From contig NZ_CP031963.1 in the NCBI RefSeq assembly GCF_003443675.1, positions 4,748,501 through 4,812,500 on the forward strand: a stretch of 64,000 bases of DNA. The letters are read 5' to 3'. The notes under the pieces were generated by a model, which was not told the DNA's origin, did not search any database, and saw only the letters and a program-made list of their open reading frames with translations. Positions 1 to 8,057 of this stretch are shown piece after piece. The first letter of the stretch is position 1, and every line of letters starts with the position of its first letter. The position numbers and the translations under genes were made by a program. The DNA is from Aquimarina sp. BL5 (lineage in GTDB: Bacteria > Bacteroidota > Bacteroidia > Flavobacteriales > Flavobacteriaceae).

Positions 1-348
1 TTAGAGTATTTAATGCCAAAATATAAGTTGCATATTATTACTAATGGTTTTAGAGAAGTGCAACATACAAAACTTACTAATGCTAAAATTAAACATTATT
101 TTAAGACCGTAACCAATAGTGAAGAGGTTGGTGTTAAAAAACCTAATCCTATTATTTTTGAACATGCACTAAAGATTTCCGGCGCTGATGTTGATAGAAG
201 TTTGATGATTGGAGATAATTATGAAGCGGACATTATCGGTGCAGAAACTTTGGGAATCAAGACAATATGTTTTAACTATCATCAAGAGCAATTACCGGCA
301 AAAGCCATACAAGTTTCTGCATTAAATCAGATAAAAAGTTACATTTAG
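1..348 (+). CDS. HAD-superfamily hydrolase, YjjG-like nucleotidase, 3' part
   Basis: This is the C-terminal part of a haloacid-dehalogenase-type phosphatase. The frame is open from base 1, so the start codon and the motif I aspartates lie outside the window. Visible are motif II (ITNGF), the motif III lysine in GVKKPNP, and motif IV (MIGDNYEADIIGAE), in the right order and spacing for subfamily I enzymes. The overall look resembles the YjjG family, which dephosphorylates non-canonical pyrimidine nucleotides; the substrate is inferred from family resemblance only. The enzyme should be cytoplasmic. The TAG stop lies inside an inverted repeat (344-382). Confidence 0.85.
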   Translation, partial: LEYLMPKYKLHIITNGFREVQHTKLTNAKIKHYFKTVTNSEEVGVKKPNPIIFEHALKISGADVDRSLMIGDNYEADIIGAETLGIKTICFNYHQEQLPAKAIQVSALNQIKSYI

Positions 349-382
349 TAATAAATATTTGTATATTTTCGTTATTACTAAA
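344..382. repeat. 11-bp perfect inverted repeat upstream of the envelope cluster
   Basis: TTTAGTAATAA (344-354) and its exact reverse complement (372-382) flank a 17-nt spacer, ending 13 nt before the ATG at 396. No T-run follows on the plus strand, so it is a poor intrinsic terminator. It could be an operator or an mRNA 5' hairpin for the three-gene cluster downstream. Function is unproven. Confidence 0.5.
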
Positions 383-395
383 CAACTCCCCCCAG

Positions 396-986
396 ATGAA
401 AACAAAAAAAACCTATGCATTGCTGCTATTTGTTGGCGCAATTTTAATAACTGCTTCTTGCGTCAAGGAGCTAGATTTTGAGCAACTCGATGATGTTGTT
501 CTTACACCTGTGTTTGAAGCAGATTTTATTTATTCAGAATTTGATGTAGAAGATAATATTCCTCAGGGTACTCCTCCAAATACTGAATTTACCATTCCTC
601 CAGAAGTTTTAAGAGATACCATAAATTACGATTTAGTAGGTACGGATTTCGCTATAGATAATTTAGATAGAGTAGAGTTAACCATGGAGGTTCGAAACAC
701 TATTCCAGCTGCATTCACGATCCAGTTTCAGTTTTTAACACAAGCTGGTCAACCCATTGGACAATTATATAGTATCCCGGTACAAGCGGGATTAGGAGAA
801 GGAACAGAGCCTGTGATATCATTTTCTGATCCGAATCCAATAGTTTTAGATAATGCTACCTTAAATCAATTAGCTTCTGCTCAAAAAATAGCTACAGAGA
901 TTATTGTTCCAACTTTAAATTCTGATCTAAGAGGAGCTTTGCAGATAAGATCAAAGGCTAGTTACTATGTAAATTATCAATTATGA
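396..986 (+). CDS. Putative lipoprotein of unknown function
   Basis: A 196-residue protein with a lipoprotein signal peptide: lysine-rich N-terminus, hydrophobic core and lipobox ending ITASC, so the mature protein should start at Cys22. The rest is soluble and acidic, with alternating hydrophobic stretches that suggest a beta-sandwich. I do not recognise a named domain. Its stop overlaps the start of the next gene by 4 nt (ATGA), and that gene encodes an outer-membrane-like protein, so the two are probably co-translated and act together at the envelope. The ATG at 396 is the only sensible start ahead of the signal peptide. Confidence 0.8.
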   Translation: MKTKKTYALLLFVGAILITASCVKELDFEQLDDVVLTPVFEADFIYSEFDVEDNIPQGTPPNTEFTIPPEVLRDTINYDLVGTDFAIDNLDRVELTMEVRNTIPAAFTIQFQFLTQAGQPIGQLYSIPVQAGLGEGTEPVISFSDPNPIVLDNATLNQLASAQKIATEIIVPTLNSDLRGALQIRSKASYYVNYQL

Positions 987-2368
987 GAGTCCTACTATGC
1001 CTTTTAGGTTTGTTGGGATGCTCATTATATTCTCAGAATAAAGAAACCTTATACGATTTTACAGATTTGCCTCAATCGTTAATGCTTAATCCAGGTGCGG
1101 ATGTAGATTTTAAGTATCACGCAGGAGTTCCATTTCTATCTCAGATACATTTTAATGTTGGATTTAAAGGAGCTTCTATTTATGATGTTTTTGCTGATGA
1201 CGGCAGAGATATAAATGATAAGATTGAAAATACAATAAACAAGTTAGGAAGCAATGATTTTTTTACGCTTACACAACAATTGGATCTCATAAATTTTGGT
1301 TGGAGGAGTAAAAATGATGAAAGTTTATATTATTCTGGAGGTGTGTATCAAGAGCTTGATTTGATTGTCTATTTTCCAAAAGATTTTGCAGTATTGGCAT
1401 ATCAAGGGAATCAAGATTTTATTAATGTTCCGTTTCGATTTTCTAATATTAGCACTACAGGAGAGTTCTTGACCGTATACCATTTTGGTTATAATAAAAA
1501 AGTAAATAAGAAACTTACGTTTGGTGCTAGAGCAAAACTCTATTCTAGTATATTTAATTTTCGAAGCACAAAAAATAGAGGAACTTTTACTACGATAGAG
1601 ACGCCGCAGGGAAATAACATATATCAGCATATAATTAGTGATGCGGATGTGAGTTTACAAACAGCTGGATATGCTTCTTTGCGCGACATTGAATCTGAAG
1701 ATAATGCTGATGGGGCGAAACAAGTACTTAATAAGTTTTTAGGAAGAGCATTTCTAGGAGGAAATTTAGGCGTTGGTGTAGATGTTGGATTTAGCTATAA
1801 ATTAGAAGATCAGTGGACCGTTACTGGCAGTATGACTGATTTAGGAATGATTTTTTATACAAAAGATGTCGAGACTTACAGAGCCAGAGGTAATTTTGTT
1901 TTTGAAGGATTAGAGACTCCGATTACGGATGAGAATGGTCAGGATGTTTTAGACGAGTTAGAAGATGCAATACCTATTGATACTCTTAATACAAGTTATG
2001 CAGCTTTACGCCCGTTAAAACTTAATGGTTCTATTAAGTATTCTTATAATAAATATGATGACGGTACCTGCGATTGTAATGATCCTCCTTATCAGGACGC
2101 TTTTGGATTACAGATTTTTACGCAGTTTAGACCAAAAAGACCACAGTATGCAGCATCACTGTTTTATTATAAGCGCTTATCTAGTTTTCTAAGAACAAAA
2201 TTGACATATACAGTCGATGATTATTCTTATAAGAATATTGGTTTTTTAATGTCTACTCATATTAACAAAATTAATTTCTATATTTCGGCAAATAATCTTT
2301 TAGAATATTCTAATCTTGCTGATGCTAGGGGAGTATCGGTTCAATTAGGATTTAATGTAATAATGTAA
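983..2368 (+). CDS. DUF5723-like outer membrane protein
   Basis: A 461-residue protein with a Sec signal peptide (hydrophobic residues 2-14, cleavage probably after CSLYSQ). The mature part begins with a 'DLPQSLMLNPGADVDFKY' segment typical of DUF5723 proteins, which are predicted Bacteroidota outer-membrane beta-barrels of unknown role. Alternating amphipathic strands run through the length, and the chain ends in a strand (VQLGFNVIM) compatible with barrel insertion. A cysteine pair sits in the DDGTCDCNDPPY loop. It is the middle gene of an overlapping trio (4 nt with the gene before, 1 nt with the gene after). The family assignment is from sequence memory. Confidence 0.75.
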   Translation: MRVLLCLLGLLGCSLYSQNKETLYDFTDLPQSLMLNPGADVDFKYHAGVPFLSQIHFNVGFKGASIYDVFADDGRDINDKIENTINKLGSNDFFTLTQQLDLINFGWRSKNDESLYYSGGVYQELDLIVYFPKDFAVLAYQGNQDFINVPFRFSNISTTGEFLTVYHFGYNKKVNKKLTFGARAKLYSSIFNFRSTKNRGTFTTIETPQGNNIYQHIISDADVSLQTAGYASLRDIESEDNADGAKQVLNKFLGRAFLGGNLGVGVDVGFSYKLEDQWTVTGSMTDLGMIFYTKDVETYRARGNFVFEGLETPITDENGQDVLDELEDAIPIDTLNTSYAALRPLKLNGSIKYSYNKYDDGTCDCNDPPYQDAFGLQIFTQFRPKRPQYAASLFYYKRLSSFLRTKLTYTVDDYSYKNIGFLMSTHINKINFYISANNLLEYSNLADARGVSVQLGFNVIM

Positions 2369-3222
2369 TGAATATGACACGTATTTTATTTTTTGGGCTT
2401 GCGCTTTTCTTTACTATCAACTTTTCTGCTCAACAGAGTGTAAATGATTATAAATACGTCATTGTTCCGGAAGGGTATATGTTTTTAAAGGAAAATGATG
2501 GGTATCAGTTAAACTCATTGACGAAATTTTTATTTAAAAAGTATGGTTTTGAGTCTTATATGCGAGGAGATGAATTGCCGGATGACCTAAAGAGGAATGG
2601 ATGTAAGGGGTTAAGAGCTGATGTGAAAAAAAAACCAGGATTATTGAAAACAAAACTTATTGTTGATTTAATTGATTGTAATGGTAAGGTTATTTTTAGT
2701 TCTAAAGAAGGCGTAAGTAGAGAAAAAGATTTTAAAAAATCCTATCATGAAGCTCTTAGAGATGCATTTAAAGATGTAGATTACTTAAATTATAAGTATA
2801 ATGGCAAACAGGAAGGTTCTGTAGAAAATAAAAATAATTCAGTTCAGCAGCCTAAGGTTTCAGCTCAACCAGTCGTATCAGAACAAGCTGTGGTGAGCAA
2901 AAAAGATGTGGTAGAGACATTAAATGAAGCTCAAGATAAAATTTCAGAAAATTTGTCAGTAACAAAAGAGGTTTCTTTTATCTATAATGAAGAAATATTC
3001 TTTTTTGAAAATAAAGTATACGGGTTTGAATTAGTACAAAAGAAAAATGCGAAATCTACTTCTATTGGGAAAGTTTTTAAATCGAGTAGAAAGAATAATT
3101 ATATTATACAGGCTGGTGATTTAAGTGGTATTGGATATTTTGATGCATACGGAAATTTTGTTCTGGAAAGAATTAACCCAGTTACTAATAAGTTGATTAC
3201 AGATATTTTTGCCCGTCAGTAA
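2368..3222 (+). CDS. Exported protein of unknown function
   Basis: A 284-residue protein with an N-terminal signal peptide (ILFFGLALFFTINFSAQ). The start ATG overlaps the previous stop (TAATG), which supports translational coupling; a second ATG two codons later is equally possible. Residues 25-140 form a conserved-looking domain beginning YKYVIVPEGYMFL, followed by a low-complexity Gln/Val/Ser linker (about 150-180) and a C-terminal segment of beta character. The domain is one I associate with uncharacterised flavobacterial proteins. A nine-A run at about 2626 lies in the coding sequence. The gene ends 2 nt before the convergent rarA. Confidence 0.75.
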   Translation: MNMTRILFFGLALFFTINFSAQQSVNDYKYVIVPEGYMFLKENDGYQLNSLTKFLFKKYGFESYMRGDELPDDLKRNGCKGLRADVKKKPGLLKTKLIVDLIDCNGKVIFSSKEGVSREKDFKKSYHEALRDAFKDVDYLNYKYNGKQEGSVENKNNSVQQPKVSAQPVVSEQAVVSKKDVVETLNEAQDKISENLSVTKEVSFIYNEEIFFFENKVYGFELVQKKNAKSTSIGKVFKSSRKNNYIIQAGDLSGIGYFDAYGNFVLERINPVTNKLITDIFARQ

Positions 3223-3224
3223 TT

Positions 3225-4502
3225 CTAGTAATTGTATTTATCACCCCAACGTGATTTTAGAAAGGCTCTTAATGCATTTTCACGTTGATTGTTACCTGGC
3301 TCATAAAGTTTTGTATTTTCGATAGATTCAGGAAGAAATTCTTGATGTATAAAATTATTGTTATGATCGTGAGCGTATTTATAATCCTCGCCATAGCCTA
3401 ATTCTTTCATTAACTTAGTTGGAGCATTTCTTATATGTAAAGGCACTGACAAATCTCCGGTTTGTCTCACTAATTGTTGAGCTTTATTAATAGCCATATA
3501 TGATGCATTGCTTTTCGGAGAAGTTGCCAAATATACAGCGCATTGACTTAATACGATTCTAGCTTCGGGATAGCCTATAGTAGTAACTGCTTGGAAAGTA
3601 TTATTAGCCATAATCAAAGCGGTAGGGTTGGCATTGCCAATATCTTCGGATGCTAGTATGAGCATCCTACGTGCTAGGAATTTTAGGTCTTCTCCTCCTT
3701 CAATCATTCTAGCTAACCAATACAGCGCTGCGTTTGGGTCACTTCCTCTAACAGATTTAATAAATGCTGAAATGATGTCATAATGTTGTTCTCCTGTTTT
3801 ATCGTATCGTACTGTGTTCTGTTGTACAAGTTTTAAAACTAGATCATTGGTAATTATAATTTCATCTTGATCCTGACTGGAGACTATTAGTTCAAAAATG
3901 TTTAATAATTTTCTAGCATCTCCACCACTTAATCTAAGTAATGCTTCTGTTTCCTTGAGTTTTATCTTTTTTGATAGTAAATAGTCATCTTGTTGCATTG
4001 CTCTATCAAGTAGGGCTTCTAATTCTTTTTTTCCGAAAGGATTAAGAACATATACCTGACAACGGGATAGCAAAGCAGGGATTACCTCGAAACTCGGGTT
4101 CTCTGTAGTGGCTCCTATTAATGTAATCCAACCTTTTTCTACAGCTCCTAACAAAGAATCTTGCTGAGACTTACTAAAACGATGAATCTCATCAATAAAT
4201 AAAATTGGATTTTTAGAAGTAAATAATCCACCGCTTTGTTTAGCTTTATCAATAACTTCACGTACTTCTTTTACACCACTATTAATAGCGCTAAGAGTGT
4301 AAAATGGTCGATCGGACTCGTTAGCAATGATATTAGCTAAGGTAGTTTTTCCAACGCCAGGAGGGCCCCAAAGAATTAGTGAAGGGATGATTCCTTTTTT
4401 AATTTGTTTAGTTAGTGAACCATCATCACCAATTAAATGCTCTTGGCTCAAATATTCTTCTAAAGATTTAGGGCGTATTCTTTCTGCCAGCGGTTTATTC
4501 AT
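3225..4502 (-). CDS. rarA: Replication-associated recombination protein A (AAA+ ATPase)
   Basis: RarA/MgsA is a cytoplasmic AAA+ ATPase related to clamp loaders and RuvB that acts at stalled replication forks. The protein is 425 residues, close to the family norm. Walker A is GPPGVGKTT (46-54), Walker B is LFIDEIH (DEIH at 104-107), followed by sensor-1 region GATTENPSF and arginine finger region LLSRC. The C-terminal MgsA tetramerisation domain carries the signature [16 protein letters not shown] chose the ATG at 4502 ([11 protein letters not shown]) rather than a GTG two codons upstream because family members begin this way. It is transcribed toward the cluster on its left and probably alone. 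Confidence 0.96.
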   Translation of the reverse strand: MNKPLAERIRPKSLEEYLSQEHLIGDDGSLTKQIKKGIIPSLILWGPPGVGKTTLANIIANESDRPFYTLSAINSGVKEVREVIDKAKQSGGLFTSKNPILFIDEIHRFSKSQQDSLLGAVEKGWITLIGATTENPSFEVIPALLSRCQVYVLNPFGKKELEALLDRAMQQDDYLLSKKIKLKETEALLRLSGGDARKLLNIFELIVSSQDQDEIIITNDLVLKLVQQNTVRYDKTGEQHYDIISAFIKSVRGSDPNAALYWLARMIEGGEDLKFLARRMLILASEDIGNANPTALIMANNTFQAVTTIGYPEARIVLSQCAVYLATSPKSNASYMAINKAQQLVRQTGDLSVPLHIRNAPTKLMKELGYGEDYKYAHDHNNNFIHQEFLPESIENTKLYEPGNNQRENALRAFLKSRWGDKYNY

Positions 4503-4666
4503 AATCACAAAGGTACTAAAGAGAGTTAAGTAGATATATTATAATTAGTAACTTTCTTCGTTATTCAATTAGCTTATGGCAATTTTTTTTTGATTTTAAT
4601 TTCGAATTACTGACAAATTAGCGGTGTTTGGTTTTTGGATGGTTTTTTGATTTGTATCAAATACTT

Positions 4667-5407
4667 ATGGAAAGAAGTAACGATTTTAGATTTAGTACGG
4701 GAGTTATTGGATATCCACTGTTATTTGTATTGGCTATCTGGATTACTTTTTGGTTTGAGATTCGCTTTGGCTTTGATTTTAATCATTTCGGGATATACCC
4801 CAGAACCTTAACTGGGTTTAGAGGAGTGTTTTTTTCTCCTTTTATTCACGGAGATTTATCACATCTATGGCATAATACATTACCGTTGTTAATTTTGTCG
4901 ATGGCGCTCTTTTTCTTTTATCCGAAAAATTCTTGGAAGGTATTACTTTTAGGAACTTTGCTTACCGGTGGTATGACGTGGTTATTGGGGCGACCAGCGA
5001 ATCATATTGGAGCCAGTGGTATTATTTATATGCTTTTTGGTTTTCTGTTTTTTAAAGGAATAATAGCAAAGCATTTTAGGTTAATAGCGTTATCGTTTGT
5101 AGTTGTCTTTATTTACGGAAGCATGATCTGGTATACTTTGCCAGTGGATCCGAAAATCTCTTGGGAAGGGCATTTATCTGGTTTAATAGTTGGAGTAGTA
5201 TTGGCTTTTTTTATAAAAAAAGGAATTGCTAAACCAAAAGCGTATTATTGGGAATCTTCAGATTATAACCCCGATGATGATGAGTTTCTAAAGCATTTTG
5301 ATGAAAATGGTAATTTTATAGAAAAACTACCCGAAGAAGAAATAGAAGATAATATCGAAATAGTATATGAATATAAGGCTAAAGACGATTCTTCTAAAGA
5401 GGATTAG
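4667..5407 (+). CDS. Rhomboid-family intramembrane serine protease
   Basis: An integral membrane protease of about 246 residues with six predicted membrane segments. The catalytic serine is in GASG (Ser117, counting from the ATG at 4667) and the catalytic histidine is His169 in WEGHLSG. The HGDLSHLWHN motif (61-70) before the second membrane segment is the conserved His/Asn patch of rhomboids. An acidic cytoplasmic tail of about 60 residues follows the last helix. A TTG at 4628 would add 13 residues, but the ATG at 4667 fits the family better. It cleaves membrane proteins within the bilayer; its substrate cannot be told from the sequence. Confidence 0.92.
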   Translation: MERSNDFRFSTGVIGYPLLFVLAIWITFWFEIRFGFDFNHFGIYPRTLTGFRGVFFSPFIHGDLSHLWHNTLPLLILSMALFFFYPKNSWKVLLLGTLLTGGMTWLLGRPANHIGASGIIYMLFGFLFFKGIIAKHFRLIALSFVVVFIYGSMIWYTLPVDPKISWEGHLSGLIVGVVLAFFIKKGIAKPKAYYWESSDYNPDDDEFLKHFDENGNFIEKLPEEEIEDNIEIVYEYKAKDDSSKED

Positions 5408-5421
5408 TAATATTTTAGTTC

Positions 5422-6156
5422 TTAGATTCTTTGTCTAATAGACTCATATAAGAACACGCCACAGGCGACAGAAACGTTTAGGGAGGCTATTTCTCCATAC
5501 ATAGGTAATTTGGCCATATGATCAGCAATCTTTAATACAGAGTTAGAAATTCCTTTGCCTTCGCTACCCATAACAATAGCAGTAGGATTGGTTAAATCAA
5601 TATCATAAATAGGGGAGGCCGCTTTTTCCGTAGCTGCCACTATTTGAATCCCTGATGCTTGTAAATAAAACATAGCATCTTTGATATGATCAACTTTACA
5701 AATCGGAATTTTAAATATAGCTCCGGCAGAAGTTTTTACAGTATCAGCGCTTACTGGAGCTCCACCTTTCTTCTGAATAATTATTCCATGCACACCAGTA
5801 CATTCTGCAGTTCTAATAATTGCACCAAAATTACGAACGTCGGATAATTGGTCAAGAATCAAAAATAAAGGAGTCTTGCCAGATTCGATAACCTGTAGTA
5901 CCAAGTTTTCTAAATCCTGAAATTCAATTGGTGCGATATGTGCAACAACACCTTGATGATTTTTGCGAGTTAGTCTATTAAGTTTTTCTATAGGTACAGA
6001 GGAAAAGTTTAGATTTTCTTTTTTAAGTAAACTCATCAACTCCTTGGCCAGTTCTCCTTGTAAACCTTTTTGAATAAAAAGTTTATCAATTGTTTTTCCA
6101 GAGTTAATTGCTTCAATAACGGCTCTTATTCCAAAGATTTGTGATTCGTTTTTCAT
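5422..6156 (-). CDS. rlmB: 23S rRNA (guanosine-2'-O)-methyltransferase, TrmH/SpoU type
   Basis: A 244-residue SPOUT methyltransferase of the RlmB type, which methylates the ribose of G2251 in the peptidyl-transferase P-loop of 23S rRNA using SAM. The N-terminal substrate-binding domain starts IFGIRAVIEAI. The knotted catalytic domain shows motif 1 (LDQLSDVRNFGAIIRTAECTG), motif 2 (AIVMGSEGKGIS) and motif 3 (IASLNVSVACGVFLYE), all intact. Length and motif order match the family. It runs in the same direction as the SusC/D block upstream, but the terminator at 6179-6210 separates them. Confidence 0.95.
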   Translation of the reverse strand: MKNESQIFGIRAVIEAINSGKTIDKLFIQKGLQGELAKELMSLLKKENLNFSSVPIEKLNRLTRKNHQGVVAHIAPIEFQDLENLVLQVIESGKTPLFLILDQLSDVRNFGAIIRTAECTGVHGIIIQKKGGAPVSADTVKTSAGAIFKIPICKVDHIKDAMFYLQASGIQIVAATEKAASPIYDIDLTNPTAIVMGSEGKGISNSVLKIADHMAKLPMYGEIASLNVSVACGVFLYESIRQRI

Positions 6157-6178
6157 GAATACGTATTGGTTTTAAAAG

Positions 6179-6210
6179 GTAAAGGTTGCCTAACTATAGG
6201 CAACCTTTAC
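6179..6210. terminator. Intrinsic terminator of the first susCD operon
   Basis: A 14-bp perfect stem (GTAAAGGTTGCCTA and its complement) closes a 4-nt loop. On the minus strand it is followed by CTTTT, on the plus strand by TGTTTT. It lies just past the last gene of the minus-strand operon that begins with the susC gene at 12923. Confidence 0.8.
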
Positions 6211-6242
6211 TGTTTTAATAATGTTAATTCTTTTCTAGTATA

Positions 6243-7124
6243 TTAAAGAGAAGTAACAGTATATGTAGTTCCATCTTTTATGACTCTTGCAACAGAAATG
6301 GATGCTGAATCATAATCGCCAGGTGTACCATCCCAAGTTTCAGACCCAGCAGGTAGTGTAGCAGTAAACAAATTCACAGTTCCATCGGGTAATGAGTAAA
6401 ATAGTGTGTATTCTATATCCTCAGTTGTTTGAGTTTCTGTAGTGTTAAAAATTTGTACTGAAAAAATAAATTCTCCATCAGGAAAATTAGATGCTATGGA
6501 TAAAGTTTCATATCTACTTCCTGTTTGAGAAGGAGGATCTATATCACCAAGTCCAGTAAGAGTACCTCTTAAGTCAAGGTCGTTAGCTGGAGCACCATTC
6601 CAATCTATTAATATAACTGCATTACCATCAGCCGATACTGCTGGCAATCGATTATAAATATCAATGATAACTGGCTCAGAGCTTAAAGCTGTATTGTCAT
6701 TATCTACCGGAGTAATAGTCTCCTCATCATCTTCCCCTTCTATATTTACTAATCTTACACCAGCAGCTGTAAGAGCCACTTTTTGAGGTTCATATGCAAC
6801 TCCTCCGCCTATATTTAATGGAGTGATTGTACCGGAACCAGTTGTTTCACCATCTAATAACCTTACTTGTGTACTTGAAAGAACAGAAGCAGATTTTGAA
6901 TCCACCTGGATTATTGCATCACTAGAAAAACCTTGAGGAACCGTGATATCAAAATCTAGATCACCACCAATACTAGTAAAAGTAGCGCTAGGAGTAACAG
7001 TAGCTGTTACACTTACAGATGGTGCTTCTGGCAATACGACGTTATTTAGTTCGTTATCTTCATCACAAGATGTAAATCCCGCAAGAATGATAGATAGCGA
7101 TAATATATATTTATAGTTTTTCAT
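6243..7124 (-). CDS. SusCD-associated lipoprotein of unknown function
   Basis: A 293-residue lipoprotein: signal peptide MKNYKYILSLSIILAGFTSC, lipobox Cys20, then DEDNE. Acidic residues straight after the Cys match the surface-export signal described for Bacteroidota lipoproteins, so it may face outward. The body is Ser/Thr-rich and of beta character, with IDWNGAPANDLDLRG resembling bacterial adhesin or pre-peptidase-type beta-sandwiches; I cannot name a domain. The reading frame extends 20 codons further upstream, but that would overlap the preceding gene, and the ATG at 7124 gives a clean signal peptide. Last gene of the operon, 4 nt after its neighbour. Confidence 0.82.
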   Translation of the reverse strand: MKNYKYILSLSIILAGFTSCDEDNELNNVVLPEAPSVSVTATVTPSATFTSIGGDLDFDITVPQGFSSDAIIQVDSKSASVLSSTQVRLLDGETTGSGTITPLNIGGGVAYEPQKVALTAAGVRLVNIEGEDDEETITPVDNDNTALSSEPVIIDIYNRLPAVSADGNAVILIDWNGAPANDLDLRGTLTGLGDIDPPSQTGSRYETLSIASNFPDGEFIFSVQIFNTTETQTTEDIEYTLFYSLPDGTVNLFTATLPAGSETWDGTPGDYDSASISVARVIKDGTTYTVTSL

Positions 7125-7128
7125 ATTA

Positions 7129-8040
7129 TTATTGTTTTTGAAGGTTAAATGGATGCGCATTTCCTGCAAATGCATCAAAATCAACTACTAAATTGATTAA
7201 GCCACCAGCACATGGGAGTACTAATCCTGATACATCACCATAATTATCAGTAGCAAAGGCACCAGCTGCAGCATCAAAAGCTATTCCATCAGCTCCACGA
7301 GATACAGTTCCAGTAGTGAAATTTACGTTAAGTACTAAGTCATCAGCACCATAATCAGGGTATTCTCCACCAACAATAGTGATTTGACCATCACCAGGTC
7401 CAGCTATGATTTCTCTAGTAGCAGTTGTGATAGGAAATGTAGCTCCAAAACTAAAATTAAGAACATCATAAGTACCTACTACATCTGCAGTAGTAAACAC
7501 AGGACATGCAAAAGTAAAATTAAAGGCCATTGCATTTCTGTATACTCCAGTTAATAGATTTGCAGAAGTGTTACCACCTGAAAGAATGCCAGTATCCCCA
7601 TCAAAAACAGGAACTTGTCCAGTAAATGCAACACCGTCATTTCTCACGGCTTCGGCAACAAAAGCAAAGTTGTCACCAAAATCTAAATCATTTAATGGAA
7701 TATTTAAAGCATCAGCTATCATTTGTGCACTAATTGTTAATGTAGCTGGAAAACTGTCAATTGTAATAAAATCATCTATAATAGAAACGTTTCCACCTAC
7801 AGTTGCTATCATGTCTAATGAGTAGCTAGTGGTGTTTCCGTTTACATCTTCTACAGGCAAAGATATACTTGCTTCAGCAGGAACTGCAAAACTAACAGTA
7901 GGAGGCGCTATCTCATCTACAAAGCGTATAAATGCGCCTTGCGAAGCTGCAAAATCAGGCAAAGGATTTTTACTGTCATCGGTACATGAAATAATCATGG
8001 TTAATGACAATAAGACTAATATTTTATGTAAGTTTTTCAT
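7129..8040 (-). CDS. SusCD-associated lipoprotein of unknown function
   Basis: A 303-residue lipoprotein with signal peptide MKNLHKILVLLSLTMIISC and lipobox Cys19, followed by the acidic residues TDDS. The mature part is rich in beta-forming and small residues. Two cysteines (FACPVF and LPCAGG) in the C-terminal half could form a disulphide. No recognised domain. It follows the SusD gene by 17 nt and precedes another lipoprotein by 4 nt, so all four genes 6243-12923 probably form one transcript. Such third and fourth lipoproteins in SusCD loci often bind the transported substrate at the cell surface; here that is inference from position only. Confidence 0.82.
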   Translation of the reverse strand: MKNLHKILVLLSLTMIISCTDDSKNPLPDFAASQGAFIRFVDEIAPPTVSFAVPAEASISLPVEDVNGNTTSYSLDMIATVGGNVSIIDDFITIDSFPATLTISAQMIADALNIPLNDLDFGDNFAFVAEAVRNDGVAFTGQVPVFDGDTGILSGGNTSANLLTGVYRNAMAFNFTFACPVFTTADVVGTYDVLNFSFGATFPITTATREIIAGPGDGQITIVGGEYPDYGADDLVLNVNFTTGTVSRGADGIAFDAAAGAFATDNYGDVSGLVLPCAGGLINLVVDFDAFAGNAHPFNLQKQ

Positions 8041-8057
8041 GTCTTTTGTAAATTAAA

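Noticed and set aside
2626..2634. Run of nine A residues in the third envelope gene as a phase-variation switch
   Set aside because: The frame is intact, only one such run is present, and A-runs of this size are common in AT-rich flavobacterial genes.
4327..4533. Open frame on the plus strand opposite rarA, and many like it opposite susC, susD and ribosomal genes
   Set aside because: They overlap strongly supported genes on the other strand or frame, show no domain and no plausible translation start context.
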